From: an uncultured Gammaproteobacteria bacterium
GTDB lineage: Bacteria > Pseudomonadota > Gammaproteobacteria > Steroidobacterales > XN24
NCBI GenBank assembly: GCA_947259915.1
Contig: CAMYOC010000048.1
Coordinates: 1 to 64,000 of the forward strand
Direction: 5' to 3'
Length of the DNA: 64,000 nt
Part shown: in pieces, positions 47,277 through 55,804 of the stretch
Layout of the letters: each line of letters opens with the position of its first letter
How positions within the stretch are numbered: position 1 is the stretch's first letter
Made by a program: the position numbers and the translations under genes
Notes under the pieces: generated by a model
Databases searched by the model: none
Told to the model about the DNA's origin: nothing
The model's input: only the letters and a program-made list of their open reading frames with translations

Positions 47277-47941
47277 TCCGCTTCGAGCAGGTTCACAAGC
47301 GCTACCCCGGCGGCCGTGAAGCCCTGTCCGGTGTCGACCTGCAGGTGGATGCCGGCGAAATGGTGTTCCTGACCGGTCACTCCGGCGCCGGCAAGAGCAC
47401 GCTGTTAAAACTCATCGGTCTGCTCGAACGGGCGACCATGGGACAGGTGCTGATCGACGGCCGCAACACCGCCGGTATCGGCCGCCGTCAGATCCCGGCG
47501 TTTCGGCGCCAGATCGGTATGGTGTTCCAGGACCACAAACTGCTCCATGACCGCAGCGTCTTTGACAACGTGGCGCTGCCGCTGATCATCACCGGGATGG
47601 CGGGCAAGGAGATCGGCAAACGGGTGCGGGCCTCGCTGGATCAGGTGGGTCTGCTCAAGGCCGAGCGGGTGCGGCCGATGACGTTATCCAGCGGTGAACA
47701 GCAGCGGATCGGTATCGCCCGGGCGGTGGTCTCGAAACCGCCGCTGTTGATCGCCGACGAGCCCACCGGCAACCTGGACCCCGAATTGTCGCTGGAGATC
47801 ATGCGGCTGTTCGCGCGCTTTAACGAAGTCGGCGTCACCGTGGTTATCGCCAGCCACGATCTCGGTCTGATCGAGCATCTGGGTCATCGCCGGATCGCGC
47901 TGACCGACGGACGCCTGGACGGAGACGCCCATGGCTCGTAG
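47273..47941 (+). CDS. ftsE: Cell division ATP-binding protein FtsE
   Basis: The 222-residue ABC ATPase starts from GTG and has Walker A GHSGAGKSTLLKLIG, the Q-loop MVFQDHKLL, signature LSSGEQQRIGIARA, Walker B LLIADEPTGN and the switch His in IASHDLGLIEHLG. With FtsX it controls peptidoglycan hydrolysis at the division site through EnvC-type activators. It overlaps ftsX by 11 bases. Confidence 0.97.
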   Translation: MIRFEQVHKRYPGGREALSGVDLQVDAGEMVFLTGHSGAGKSTLLKLIGLLERATMGQVLIDGRNTAGIGRRQIPAFRRQIGMVFQDHKLLHDRSVFDNVALPLIITGMAGKEIGKRVRASLDQVGLLKAERVRPMTLSSGEQQRIGIARAVVSKPPLLIADEPTGNLDPELSLEIMRLFARFNEVGVTVVIASHDLGLIEHLGHRRIALTDGRLDGDAHGS

Positions 47942-48965
47942 ACCCATGGCGGAACGCAAGAGCCGGCGACCGGCCGCGCCAAAACGCAAGCCGACAAAAC
48001 AGACGCGCCGCAAAAAAACGCCCGACAAGAGTAACAACGGCGGCCCGCTCTCGGTCCATGGCGGTCACCATCTGCGTGAGCTGATCGGCAGTCTTGGCCG
48101 GCTCTCGGCCCAGCCGGTGTCCGCATTGATGACGATCGCGGTCATCGCCATCGCGCTGGCGCTACCGGCAGGGCTGCAGCTGATGGTCGCCAACGGCCGC
48201 GCGCTCAGCGGTCAATGGGACGGCGCCATCGAGATCGCGGTCTATCTGAAGCAGGACATCACGCCGGCGGCCGCTGGCGAGCTCGCGGATTCGCTACGGG
48301 ACGACCCCGGCCTGGGCTCGGTGCGGGTGATACCGGCCGATGAGGCGCTGGAAGAGTTCCGCGAGTCGTCCGGGTTCGGCGCCGCGCTGGATGCGTTGAC
48401 CGAGAATCCATTGCCGAATCTGCTGCTGCTGACGCCGGCGGAGGGCCACGACTCGGCCGAGGCGGTGGCCGCGCTGTCAGACCGGCTGCGTAAGGAGCTG
48501 CCCGCCGATATCGTCCAGGCGGACACCGAATGGGTGGCGCGGTTCCACGCGATGCTGGACGTGGTGCGGCGGGTGGTGGCGCTGGCCGGCGCCATGCTGG
48601 CGCTGGGCGTGGTGCTGATCGTCGGCAACACCATCCGGCTGGATATCCAAAATCGTCGCGACGAGATCGAAGTGACCAAGCTGATCGGCGCCACCGACGG
48701 CTTTATCCGCCGGCCGTTTCTTTATTCCGGGTTCTGGTACGGCTTGTTCGGCGGTCTGCTCGCACTTGGTCTGATCATGATCTCCCTGCTCGCGCTGGAG
48801 GAGCCGGTACGCCGGGTCGCCGGGCTCTACGGCAGCGGCTTCCGCCTGACCGGTCCGGGTCTGGCCGGCGCCGGTCTGATCGCGGGCCCGGGCGCGGCCC
48901 TGGGATGGCTCGGTTCCTGGCTCTCGGCGACCCGGAACATGCGCCGGATCGAGCCCGGAAACTAA
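47931..48965 (+). CDS. ftsX: Cell division protein FtsX
   Basis: The 344-residue protein has a long basic cytosolic head (about 1-50: RRPAAPKRKPTKQTRRKK) that is wordier than in Escherichia coli, then four membrane helices with a periplasmic loop between the first two (about 85-220). MTIAVIAIALALPAGLQLMV is helix 1 and GAMLALGVVLIVGNTIRLDI helix 2. It couples FtsE ATP turnover to periplasmic hydrolase activators. Confidence 0.94.
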   Translation: MARRPMAERKSRRPAAPKRKPTKQTRRKKTPDKSNNGGPLSVHGGHHLRELIGSLGRLSAQPVSALMTIAVIAIALALPAGLQLMVANGRALSGQWDGAIEIAVYLKQDITPAAAGELADSLRDDPGLGSVRVIPADEALEEFRESSGFGAALDALTENPLPNLLLLTPAEGHDSAEAVAALSDRLRKELPADIVQADTEWVARFHAMLDVVRRVVALAGAMLALGVVLIVGNTIRLDIQNRRDEIEVTKLIGATDGFIRRPFLYSGFWYGLFGGLLALGLIMISLLALEEPVRRVAGLYGSGFRLTGPGLAGAGLIAGPGAALGWLGSWLSATRNMRRIEPGN

Positions 48966-49010
48966 AACTAAGCTTCTGTTTCTACTATACTTTTAGTTGC
49001 CAGGAACGGT

Positions 49011-49038
49011 GGAACTCCGGGGTCAGTTAGCACTCTAA
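49011..49038 (+). promoter_or_regulatory. Sigma-E-type promoter of rpoH
   Basis: GGAACTC, 16 bases, TCTAA fits the RpoE consensus (GGAACTT-N16-TCTGA or TCNAA) closely. A start would fall near 49044, about 29 bases before the rpoH start. Escherichia coli rpoH also has a sigma-E promoter (P3), so the arrangement makes biological sense. A TATACT (48986-48991) may be a weaker sigma-70 start. Confidence 0.65.
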
Positions 49039-49072
49039 GGTTCAGACTGCTAAAATTCTGCCACCTCAGGAG

Positions 49073-49957
49073 ATGGCCAGCTATATGAAAGATTTAATAC
49101 CAGCGCGTAGTCACGATCTCGTACTTGCCGGACCGGTAGGCAGCGTGGAGGCCTATGTCCAGGCCGTGTCCACGATTCCGATCCTTAGCCAGGACGAGGA
49201 AGTGGCGCTGGCGACCCGATTCCGCGATGAGAACGACCTGGATGCCGCCCGGCAGCTGGTGTTGTCCCATCTGCGTTTCGTGGTGCATATCGCCCGCAGC
49301 TACAACGGCTACGGGCTGCAGTTCGGTGATCTGATCCAGGAAGGCAACGTCGGGCTGATGAAGGCCGTCAAGCGCTTTGACCCCACCTTCGGTGTGCGGC
49401 TGGTGTCTTTCGCCGTGCACTGGATCCGGGCCGAAATCCACGAATACGTGCTGCGCAACTGGAAGGTGGTGAAAATCGCCACGACCAAGGCACAGCGCAA
49501 GTTGTTCTTCAATCTGCGCAAGGCCAAAAAGCGTCTGGGCTGGCTAAACGCCGCAGAGACGCAGGCAGTGGCAGATGACCTCGGCGTCAGTACGCGCGAG
49601 GTCAGCGAGATGGAGGCGCGTCTGTCGATGCGGGACGTGGCCTTTGATCCGGCGCCCGGGGCGGATGACGAAGACGGTGGCACTTATTCGCCGGCTGCGT
49701 ATCTGCACAGCACCGAGTCGGATCCGGCCCTGCTGGTGGAAGCGGACGACTGGGAGCAGGACGCGAGCGGCCGCCTGGCCGAGGCGCTGGAGCAGCTGGA
49801 CGAACGCAGCCGCAAGATCCTGGCGGCCCGCTGGCTGAATGAGGACAAGCGCACGCTGCAAGACCTGGCTGACGAATACGGCATATCCGCGGAGCGGATC
49901 CGGCAGGTCGAGGCCAACGCGATCAAGAAATTGCGCGGCCTGATCCTGGCGGCCTGA
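49073..49957 (+). CDS. rpoH: RNA polymerase heat-shock sigma factor RpoH (sigma-32)
   Basis: The 294-residue protein has sigma-70 region 2 ([31 protein letters not shown], here [16 protein letters not shown] core), region 2.4 with [19 protein letters not shown], the RpoH box [15 protein letters not shown] (48-type turnover motif), and region 4 with [19 protein letters not shown]. It directs chaperone and protease genes after heat shock. AGGAG abuts this ATG directly; an ATG 4 codons later (MKDLIPARS) is an alternative with long spacing. The 5' region has no obvious thermosensor, but short dyads exist. Confidence 0.96.
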   Translation: MASYMKDLIPARSHDLVLAGPVGSVEAYVQAVSTIPILSQDEEVALATRFRDENDLDAARQLVLSHLRFVVHIARSYNGYGLQFGDLIQEGNVGLMKAVKRFDPTFGVRLVSFAVHWIRAEIHEYVLRNWKVVKIATTKAQRKLFFNLRKAKKRLGWLNAAETQAVADDLGVSTREVSEMEARLSMRDVAFDPAPGADDEDGGTYSPAAYLHSTESDPALLVEADDWEQDASGRLAEALEQLDERSRKILAARWLNEDKRTLQDLADEYGISAERIRQVEANAIKKLRGLILAA

Positions 49958-49991
49958 TCAGCGGCACGCGCAAACCTGCCCTCACAAGTGC

Positions 49992-50023
49992 TTCGAAAAT
50001 GGCCCCGAGGGGCCGTTTTCGAA
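49992..50023. terminator. Stem-loop between the convergent rpoH and PepSY genes
   Basis: TTCGAAAATGGCCCC and GGGGCCGTTTTCGAA form a 15-pair stem with one G-T and only two bases between, so the tip will open. It starts 35 bases after the rpoH stop and ends one base before the minus-strand stop codon. It carries internal A and T runs, which give each strand a short U-tract. Confidence 0.75.
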
Positions 50024-50024
50024 T

Positions 50025-50777
50025 CTAATCCCTGCGCAAGCTCCACACACAGATGCCGGTTACTGCGAGCACCAGCAGCAGGACGGCCGCGAAATCCATA
50101 AGCCAGGGTCCGTAAGGGCCGAAGATGCGGCCGCTGTGCAGGTCCAGCAGCACGCGTTCGAGGGTCAGGATGCGAGCCAGATAGTCCGACCGCAGCACAG
50201 CCAGCATCGCCTCGTCTGTCGCGCCCGGCCTGGCCCAGCGGATCGGGTCCGGGCTATCTACGACACGATCCCATGACAGCAACGCGCGATCGGCCCGGTA
50301 ATAGCCGTCGCCCGAACGCAGCAGCACGCGGTTGGCCGGGTCCACCGCGAGACCGTCGACGCCCTGCGGCAGGCCATCCTCCCGCCCGAGACGCTCGACC
50401 CGCTCGCCGTCCGCGGTCAGCAACAACAGGTCTCCGTCGACGGCGACGATCACCAGATCCTCGCTGGCCACGGCTCCGGCGATGGCGCCTACATCCTGCT
50501 CGACCAACCGGGTATCGAGATAGAGACGATCACCCAATCGCGTCACCACGCCATGGCTCAGTACATAGCTGTCGGCATCATGCGGGGCCTCGATGCCATA
50601 CCAGTTGAGCAGCCAGCCCGCCGCCAGGTGGCGCTCGTCCAGCCCGAGGTCGTCAGTGTGATTGAGCGTCAGGCCGGTCACCGCGAGCACCAGCACAAAC
50701 ACGGCCGCGGTCAGACCCAGGCGCCGGTGCCAGGTCACCAGCGCGCTGATGCGACGCAGCCGGCTAGCGAAGCTCAT
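50025..50777 (-). CDS. PepSY-associated membrane protein
   Basis: The 250-residue protein has a helix near each end: WHRRLGLTAAVFVLVLAVTGLTLNHT at residues 16-40 (the WHRRLG start is characteristic of PepSY_TM proteins) and WLMDFAAVLLLVLAVTGICVW near the C-terminus. Between them lies an extracytoplasmic beta-rich domain of about 160 residues. Such proteins are electron-transfer or binding partners of extracytosolic flavoproteins, and the upstream FMN-binding gene overlaps this start by 14 bases. In the operon it is the only part that could pass electrons across the membrane, although it has only two helices and few His residues. Confidence 0.78.
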   Translation of the reverse strand: MSFASRLRRISALVTWHRRLGLTAAVFVLVLAVTGLTLNHTDDLGLDERHLAAGWLLNWYGIEAPHDADSYVLSHGVVTRLGDRLYLDTRLVEQDVGAIAGAVASEDLVIVAVDGDLLLLTADGERVERLGREDGLPQGVDGLAVDPANRVLLRSGDGYYRADRALLSWDRVVDSPDPIRWARPGATDEAMLAVLRSDYLARILTLERVLLDLHSGRIFGPYGPWLMDFAAVLLLVLAVTGICVWSLRRD

Positions 50778-51297
50778 CAGCGCTGACCTTGCGGTCCAGG
50801 AACAGGACCATCCGCGCCAGCCGCGTCACCGCGTTTACCGACATGGTGGCGCCCGAGATGCCGTCGATGTTGCGGTCAAGCTCGTGCTGGCCGGTCAGGC
50901 GGGCGCCGTTGAATTGCTCGGTAAAGAAGTCATGCCGCACCTCCCAGCCACGACTCTCGCGGAAGATCAGCACCTTGACCCTTTCGATGTTGCCGGCATT
51001 GACGACGATGCCGGTGGTGATCGGCTTCTCCTTGCCGATCTCCTCCACGATCCAGGCGGTGCGGCCGCCGTCAGCCCAGTAGCGGATACGCATCGCGTTG
51101 GGCGGATGACCGAGGATCTCCGTCACCTGACCCTTGAGCTCCGGAGTGATCCACAGGGCCTTCCTCTGCGGCGTTTCGCCAGCGAAGGTCTCGTGCAAAA
51201 ATGCGTCCGGCTCCTGATACACGCCGCGGGCAGACGACACGCCGACCCCCACGAGGAACACGATCAGGAACCAGCCGATGCGACGGGCGGGGCTCAT
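50764..51297 (-). CDS. FMN-binding domain protein with covalent flavinylation motif
   Basis: The ATG gives 177 residues (a GTG one codon earlier is possible). A signal-anchor helix (IGWFLIVFLVGVGVSSARG) leads to an extracytoplasmic FMN_bind domain. Near the end, DGISGATMSVNAV matches the [S/T]GAT-x-[S/T] motif at which ApbE attaches FMN through a Thr, as in NqrC and RnfG. It should be a flavin electron carrier in the periplasm. It lies between a porin and a PepSY protein behind a Fur-box-like promoter, which points to redox work in iron acquisition. No apbE is in the window. Confidence 0.88.
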   Translation of the reverse strand: MSPARRIGWFLIVFLVGVGVSSARGVYQEPDAFLHETFAGETPQRKALWITPELKGQVTEILGHPPNAMRIRYWADGGRTAWIVEEIGKEKPITTGIVVNAGNIERVKVLIFRESRGWEVRHDFFTEQFNGARLTGQHELDRNIDGISGATMSVNAVTRLARMVLFLDRKVSADELR

Positions 51298-51382
51298 CAC
51301 GTCAACTCACGCCGGATGCGCTTTTCGAGGTCGTGCGACACGTCTGCTGACAGCATTTTTTTGCAACGCATCCTGATATGTT

Positions 51383-52669
51383 TCAGAACTGATAGCCGAT
51401 GCCGAGATTGAAGCCGTTGTCGTTCTTGGCGCTGTCATTGTCCTGCTGTTGGGCGTCGAACTTGAGCACCACATCCGGGATCGGCCAATAGTTGAAGCCG
51501 GCATTGTATTGCTTGAACTCGGTGTTGTTCGAGCTGCCCGCATTGTTGTCCCAGACGTCATAGCGGACAAAGGCGCCGAACTCGCCGGGGATTTCCCACA
51601 GGCGCCCGCGTAAGGACGGCTCCACATACCAGCCCATCTGCTCATCGCGACCGATGGCGGCCGGGTCGGAGGCGTTGATCACGCCGGACTTGTCCAGATC
51701 CCAGCGGGCATACAGCGCGCGCAGACCAAAGGGCCCACGACGGATATCCGCGTGGGCCTCGAACAGAGTGGCGCTGACGTTGAGATCGCCCTGGGTGACG
51801 TCGCTCTGGTACTGCCCGGTGGCAGCCAGCTCGACGCCCGGCATCCCGGTCCATTTCAGACGGCCGGTGACCGCCCCGTCATTGGCCCGGGCTTCGGATA
51901 CCTTGCTGCGTCCGCTGCGGATCAGGAACGCGCGGCTGCCGGTTTGTGGCACATCCAGACCGGAACTGACGGCCAGGTTGTAGCTAAACCCCGGCGCCAG
52001 CTCGCCATGGAGATCCGCGCCGCCCTCCCACCAGGTGGTCGGGATGATGTTGCGCTCGATCGGGTTGCGCTCGACACCATAGAAGGTCGGCGGCTCGTGG
52101 GTCTCGTTGAGGATGCCGACCGGCATCAGAAACAGGCCGGCGCGCAGCGCGTTGCTCTGGTTGAGATCGAACTCCACATAGGCCTGCTCCAGCTCGATCT
52201 CGCCATTCTGCCCATCGCCGGCGATGGAGTGTTCCAGCTCCAGCTCGGAGACGAAGCGGATGCTGTCGGTAAAATCGTGGTTGAAATAGAGCACGAAGCG
52301 GTGGAAGTCGATCTCTTCCTTGCTGTCGAGATTGTTGTAGTGCAGTTCGCCATAGCCGCCGATGCTGGTGCGGTCGGCCCAGTTGCCCGCGGCCGGTGTG
52401 CTCGCGACCTGCTCGATCATGTCGCCGGTCATCTCGACTTTTTGCTCGGTCTCGGCCACCTTCTGGTCAGTCTCCTCGACCTTCTCGTTGGTCGCCTCGA
52501 GCTGGCGTTGCAGCGCTTCGATCTGGCGCTGCTGCTGCTGGATGATGCGCCACATCTCTGCGGCGTTTGGCGGCGCGTCCATCGGGTTTGGGGCCTCGTC
52601 CGCCCGGATGGACGAGAATGCGAGAAGCCCCAGGGTTGCCAGCAGGCAACTGCGAGTGAGGATATTCAT
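51383..52669 (-). CDS. Outer-membrane porin, phosphate-selective O/P-like
   Basis: The 428-residue protein has a signal peptide (ILTRSCLLATLGLLAFSSIRA), a coiled-coil of about 60 residues (IIQQQQRQIEALQRQLEATNEK and VAETEQKVEMT), then a porin barrel starting with GGYGELHYNNLD and ending LGIGYQF, the canonical C-terminal aromatic signature for BAM assembly. The coiled-coil probably forms a trimer stalk. GEIELEQAYVEFDLNQSNALRAGLF is typical of the O/P-type family. It is the first gene of a run with FMN-binding and PepSY proteins and is likely iron-regulated. Confidence 0.88.
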   Translation of the reverse strand: MNILTRSCLLATLGLLAFSSIRADEAPNPMDAPPNAAEMWRIIQQQQRQIEALQRQLEATNEKVEETDQKVAETEQKVEMTGDMIEQVASTPAAGNWADRTSIGGYGELHYNNLDSKEEIDFHRFVLYFNHDFTDSIRFVSELELEHSIAGDGQNGEIELEQAYVEFDLNQSNALRAGLFLMPVGILNETHEPPTFYGVERNPIERNIIPTTWWEGGADLHGELAPGFSYNLAVSSGLDVPQTGSRAFLIRSGRSKVSEARANDGAVTGRLKWTGMPGVELAATGQYQSDVTQGDLNVSATLFEAHADIRRGPFGLRALYARWDLDKSGVINASDPAAIGRDEQMGWYVEPSLRGRLWEIPGEFGAFVRYDVWDNNAGSSNNTEFKQYNAGFNYWPIPDVVLKFDAQQQDNDSAKNDNGFNLGIGYQF

Positions 52670-52728
52670 TCGAGAGGACCCCTTTCTGTTTTTTGGCTCT
52701 GGATGCCCTGAGGTGCGGGCTTGGTGCC

Positions 52729-52769
52729 ATTTTATGAGGTCTTATTGCAAATAACAATGATTCGCATTT
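52729..52769 (-). promoter_or_regulatory. Promoter with overlapping Fur-box-like operator for the porin operon
   Basis: On the minus strand TTGTTA (52752-52757) and TAAAAT (52729-52734) are 17 bases apart, a good sigma-70 promoter about 60 bases before the porin start. The sequence AATAACAATGATTCGCATT around the -35 (52750-52768) resembles Fur operators (10 of 19 by eye to GATAATGATAATCATTATC, and close to the AATGATTCGCATTT form found in many gammaproteobacterial iron genes). Binding of iron-loaded Fur would block RNA polymerase here. Confidence 0.65.
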
Positions 52770-52860
52770 AGATTTAATCTATGTCAGATACCCCCCTGCC
52801 AGAGGCAGTCGGTGGTTTATCATCCGTACCCGAACAAAACTGCTGCGCGAAGGAGCACCC

Positions 52861-53334
52861 ATGGCATTGAAGCCGGTTCAGGAATGGCTCGATGAATATG
52901 GCGAGAGCCATCAAGACCCTGTCAACAAGACGGTGCACTGGATCTGTGTGCCGCTGATCGCGCTCAGCCTGATTGGCATGCTGTGGGCGCTGCCGGTGCC
53001 GGCCGCGTTTTTGCACATCTCGCCGGTATTGAACTGGGGCGTGTTGTTCATGATGGCGTCGGTGGTCTATTACTTCCTGCTCTCGCCGCAGCTGGCGGTA
53101 GGCATGGTCGGTGTAATGGCAGTCTTTACCGTGGCTTTGTACTGGCTCGATGGCCTGCGAACACCGCTGTGGATGTTGTGTGTCGGGATCTTCGTGCTGG
53201 CCTGGATCGGACAATTCATCGGACACCTGGTAGAAGGCAAGCGGCCCTCATTCTTTCAGGACCTGCAGTTCCTGATGATCGGTCCCATGTGGCTGTTGTC
53301 CTTCGTCTATCGGCGCCTCGGCATCCGCTACTGA
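52861..53334 (+). CDS. Mpo1-like (DUF962) membrane protein
   Basis: The 157-residue protein has four helices and the family motifs DPVNKTVHWICVPL near the start and GQFIGHLVEGKRPSFF near the end, with conserved His pairs that could bind iron. Yeast Mpo1 is an Fe(II)-dependent dioxygenase that shortens 2-hydroxy fatty acids; the bacterial role is inferred. GGAGCACCC before the ATG is a reasonable ribosome binding site. It is divergent from the porin operon and may share its Fur-controlled region, and it ends 7 bases inside the malic enzyme gene on the opposite strand. Confidence 0.88.
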   Translation: MALKPVQEWLDEYGESHQDPVNKTVHWICVPLIALSLIGMLWALPVPAAFLHISPVLNWGVLFMMASVVYYFLLSPQLAVGMVGVMAVFTVALYWLDGLRTPLWMLCVGIFVLAWIGQFIGHLVEGKRPSFFQDLQFLMIGPMWLLSFVYRRLGIRY

Positions 53335-54626
53335 CCGGACTCGGCGGCCGCGCGCACCGCTGCGGCCACCGCCTCATGTACTGCCGGATCCAGACTTTCC
53401 GGGACCAGCTTGCCGGTGTCGGCGCAGTCGCCGATCGCCTCCGCCGCCGCCAGCAGCATCGCGTCGGTAAAGCGTCGCGCGCCCGCATCCAGCGCACCGC
53501 GGAACAGACCGGGAAATCCGAGCACATTGTTGACGCTCTGCCCGTCCGCGGCGAAGGCCGCGCCGGCGGCCATCGCGACCCGTGGCTCGATCTCCGGTTC
53601 CGGGTTCGACAGCGCCAGCACGATCTGGCCCGCGCGCACCTGCTCGGGACGTATCAGCCCCTTGACGCCGGTGGTGGCGATCACGATATCTGACTCGGCC
53701 ATGATCCGCTCCAGCTCCAACGGCTCGCCACCCATTGCGACGAAGCGCGCCACCGCGTCCGGATCGAGATCGGCGCCCAGGATCCGCTCGACGCCACGGG
53801 CACGCAACAGACGCGCGATGCCGATACCGGCGGCCCCCAACCCGATCTGACCGACCACGCTGGAAGACAGCCGCTGATCCGCGATGCGGCCGGCGTTGCG
53901 CACGGCAGCGAGGGTGACCACCGCGGTACCGTGCTGGTCGTCGTGGAGCACCGGGATATCCAGCCGCTCGACCAGCGCCTGCTCGATCTCGAAACAGGCC
54001 GGCGCGCCGATGTCCTCGAGCTGGATTGCGCCAAATGACGGCGCGATCGCCGCCACGGTCTCGATCACGCTGGCAGGCTCCCTGGCTTCGATCAGGATCG
54101 GCACACCGCTGATCCCCGCAAGACTTGCGAACAGGGCCGCCTTGCCCTCCATCACCGGCAGCCCCGCCAGCGCACCGATGTCTCCGAGCCCGAGGATCGC
54201 GGTGCCGTTGGTGACGATGGCCACGGTGTTCTGCAGATTGGTGTACTGCCGCGCCAGCGACGGGTCGCGCTGGATCGCCAGACAGACTCTCGCGACACCC
54301 GGCGTATAGAGGTCGCGGAGGATCTGTATGCTGCCGATCTCCATGCTGCTGACCGTGCGGATCTTGCCACCGCGGTGTCGGTTGAACACCCGGTCCGACT
54401 TGCCAAGCACCCGCGCTGTGGGTAACGCGTCGATGCGGTCGAAGAGGCTCTGGTCGTCGGCCTCGTCCATCTCCAGCGTGATCTCCCACACGGTGCGGCC
54501 CTGGGACCGGCTCACGGTCGCCAGATGTTCCACCACCAGCCCGGCCTCACCGATGACCGTGAGCACCCGGGCCAGACTGCCCGGTTTGTGTTCGGCCTCG
54601 ACCAACAGGATCTCGGGAATCTTCAT
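53328..54626 (-). CDS. NAD(P)-dependent malic enzyme with N-terminal ACT domain
   Basis: The 432-residue protein has an ACT-type ligand domain (residues 1-75: PEILLVEAEHKPGSLARVLTVIG) fused to a short malic enzyme. Landmarks: DLYTPGVARVCLAI, GTAILGLGDIGALAGLPVMEGKAALF, the metal site HDDQHGTAVVT, and the nucleotide-binding GLGAAGIGIARLL. It decarboxylates malate to pyruvate. The ACT domain suggests feedback by an amino acid. It has no C-terminal phosphotransacetylase domain. It is 11 bases behind the HDAC-like gene and shares its strand. Confidence 0.9.
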   Translation of the reverse strand: MKIPEILLVEAEHKPGSLARVLTVIGEAGLVVEHLATVSRSQGRTVWEITLEMDEADDQSLFDRIDALPTARVLGKSDRVFNRHRGGKIRTVSSMEIGSIQILRDLYTPGVARVCLAIQRDPSLARQYTNLQNTVAIVTNGTAILGLGDIGALAGLPVMEGKAALFASLAGISGVPILIEAREPASVIETVAAIAPSFGAIQLEDIGAPACFEIEQALVERLDIPVLHDDQHGTAVVTLAAVRNAGRIADQRLSSSVVGQIGLGAAGIGIARLLRARGVERILGADLDPDAVARFVAMGGEPLELERIMAESDIVIATTGVKGLIRPEQVRAGQIVLALSNPEPEIEPRVAMAAGAAFAADGQSVNNVLGFPGLFRGALDAGARRFTDAMLLAAAEAIGDCADTGKLVPESLDPAVHEAVAAAVRAAAESGQ

Positions 54627-54637
54627 CTCACATCTCC

Positions 54638-55576
54638 TCAGGCGGACGCCAAGCCGATGGCCAGGTCCGCGCTACGCCGTTCGTAGAGGTCAACCGCCAC
54701 GCGGAAGGCGACGGCATGCAGCTCAGCGGTCCGCGACGGGGTCGCCGCGTAGCCGCCGGACAGCAACAGCACCAGCGGCAGTCCGGCGTCGCGCATCTGA
54801 GCGATGACGTAACGATCCCTCGCCTCCAGACCGGCCATACTCAGCGCCATCCGCCCATAGCGATCGCCGGCTACCGGATCGACGCCGGCCAGATAGAACA
54901 CGCAGTCCGGCCGGGCATCGCGGATCACGCCGGGCAAGGCCGCGGTGAGCGTGTCGAGATAGTACTCGTCGGCGCAGGCACAGGGCAGACCGATGTCCAG
55001 ACTCGAGCGCGTCTTGCGCGCCGGGAAGTTCTTTTCTCCGTGCATCGAGAAAGTGTAGACCGTGTCATCGTGCTCGAAGATCGCGGCCGTGCCATTGCCC
55101 TGGTGCACGTCGAGATCAACGACCAGCGCGCGGCGGATACAGCCATCGGCAAGCAGACGGCGGATACATATGGCTACGTCGTTGAGCACGCAGAAACCCT
55201 GACCATGGTCCGGGAACGCGTGGTGGGTGCCGCCGGCCAGATTGCCGGCATAACCGTCTTGCAGCGCCATCAGCGCGGCATTGAGGGTCCCGTTGACGGC
55301 CAGCCGCGAACGACGCCACAGCGCGTCGGTCCAGGGGATCCCCAGACGTCGCTCCTCGGCAGCGGTGAGATTGCCCGTCGCCAGCTTCCACAGATAGGCC
55401 TCGGCATGGACCAGCCGCAGCAAATCCAGCTCTGCTTCCCGGGGTCGCAGCACGTCGGCGTACCTGATCACGCCGCTATCGGTGAGGATGCGGTGGAGCT
55501 CCGGGAACTTGGCCATCGGGAACGGGTGCCCCGGCGGCAGTTCGACAAAATAATCGGGGTGATAGCTGACGCGCAT
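54638..55576 (-). CDS. Histone deacetylase-superfamily amidohydrolase
   Basis: The 312-residue protein has the arginase/deacetylase fold signature: GGTHHAFPDHGQGFCVLND (catalytic His pair), DLDVHQGNGTA (zinc Asp and His) and GVDPVAGDRYG (second zinc Asp). It is the class often called AcuC-like or acetylpolyamine amidohydrolase. In bacteria such enzymes remove acetyl from polyamines, lysines or small molecules. AcuC deacetylates acetyl-CoA synthetase in Bacillus, so a link to acyl-CoA metabolism in the divergent operon is reasonable but unproven. Confidence 0.92.
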   Translation of the reverse strand: MRVSYHPDYFVELPPGHPFPMAKFPELHRILTDSGVIRYADVLRPREAELDLLRLVHAEAYLWKLATGNLTAAEERRLGIPWTDALWRRSRLAVNGTLNAALMALQDGYAGNLAGGTHHAFPDHGQGFCVLNDVAICIRRLLADGCIRRALVVDLDVHQGNGTAAIFEHDDTVYTFSMHGEKNFPARKTRSSLDIGLPCACADEYYLDTLTAALPGVIRDARPDCVFYLAGVDPVAGDRYGRMALSMAGLEARDRYVIAQMRDAGLPLVLLLSGGYAATPSRTAELHAVAFRVAVDLYERRSADLAIGLASA

Positions 55577-55804
55577 CCGGATCCTGGATCACAACGGCCG
55601 CGGGCAATGCGGCGGGGCGACCGGCGGCATACATTACCACGGGTCGTCGCGGGGCCATGCTGGATGGGTCCGGAATCCACCGATCCGCGGCAGGGATTCG
55701 GGCCGCACCGGCTGCAAGCTTTGCTGCGCTTCCGGTATCATCAGGGGTCTTTGTCAGCGCCGGAATTCCGGCCCGGGGAAATCATTTTGTCTGCCATCGA
55801 TCCA

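Noticed and set aside
54716-55804. N-terminal extension of the acyl-CoA dehydrogenase by about 360 residues
   Set aside because: The extension is antisense to the HDAC gene, and the known family start lies at 55805 or the TTG at 55787.
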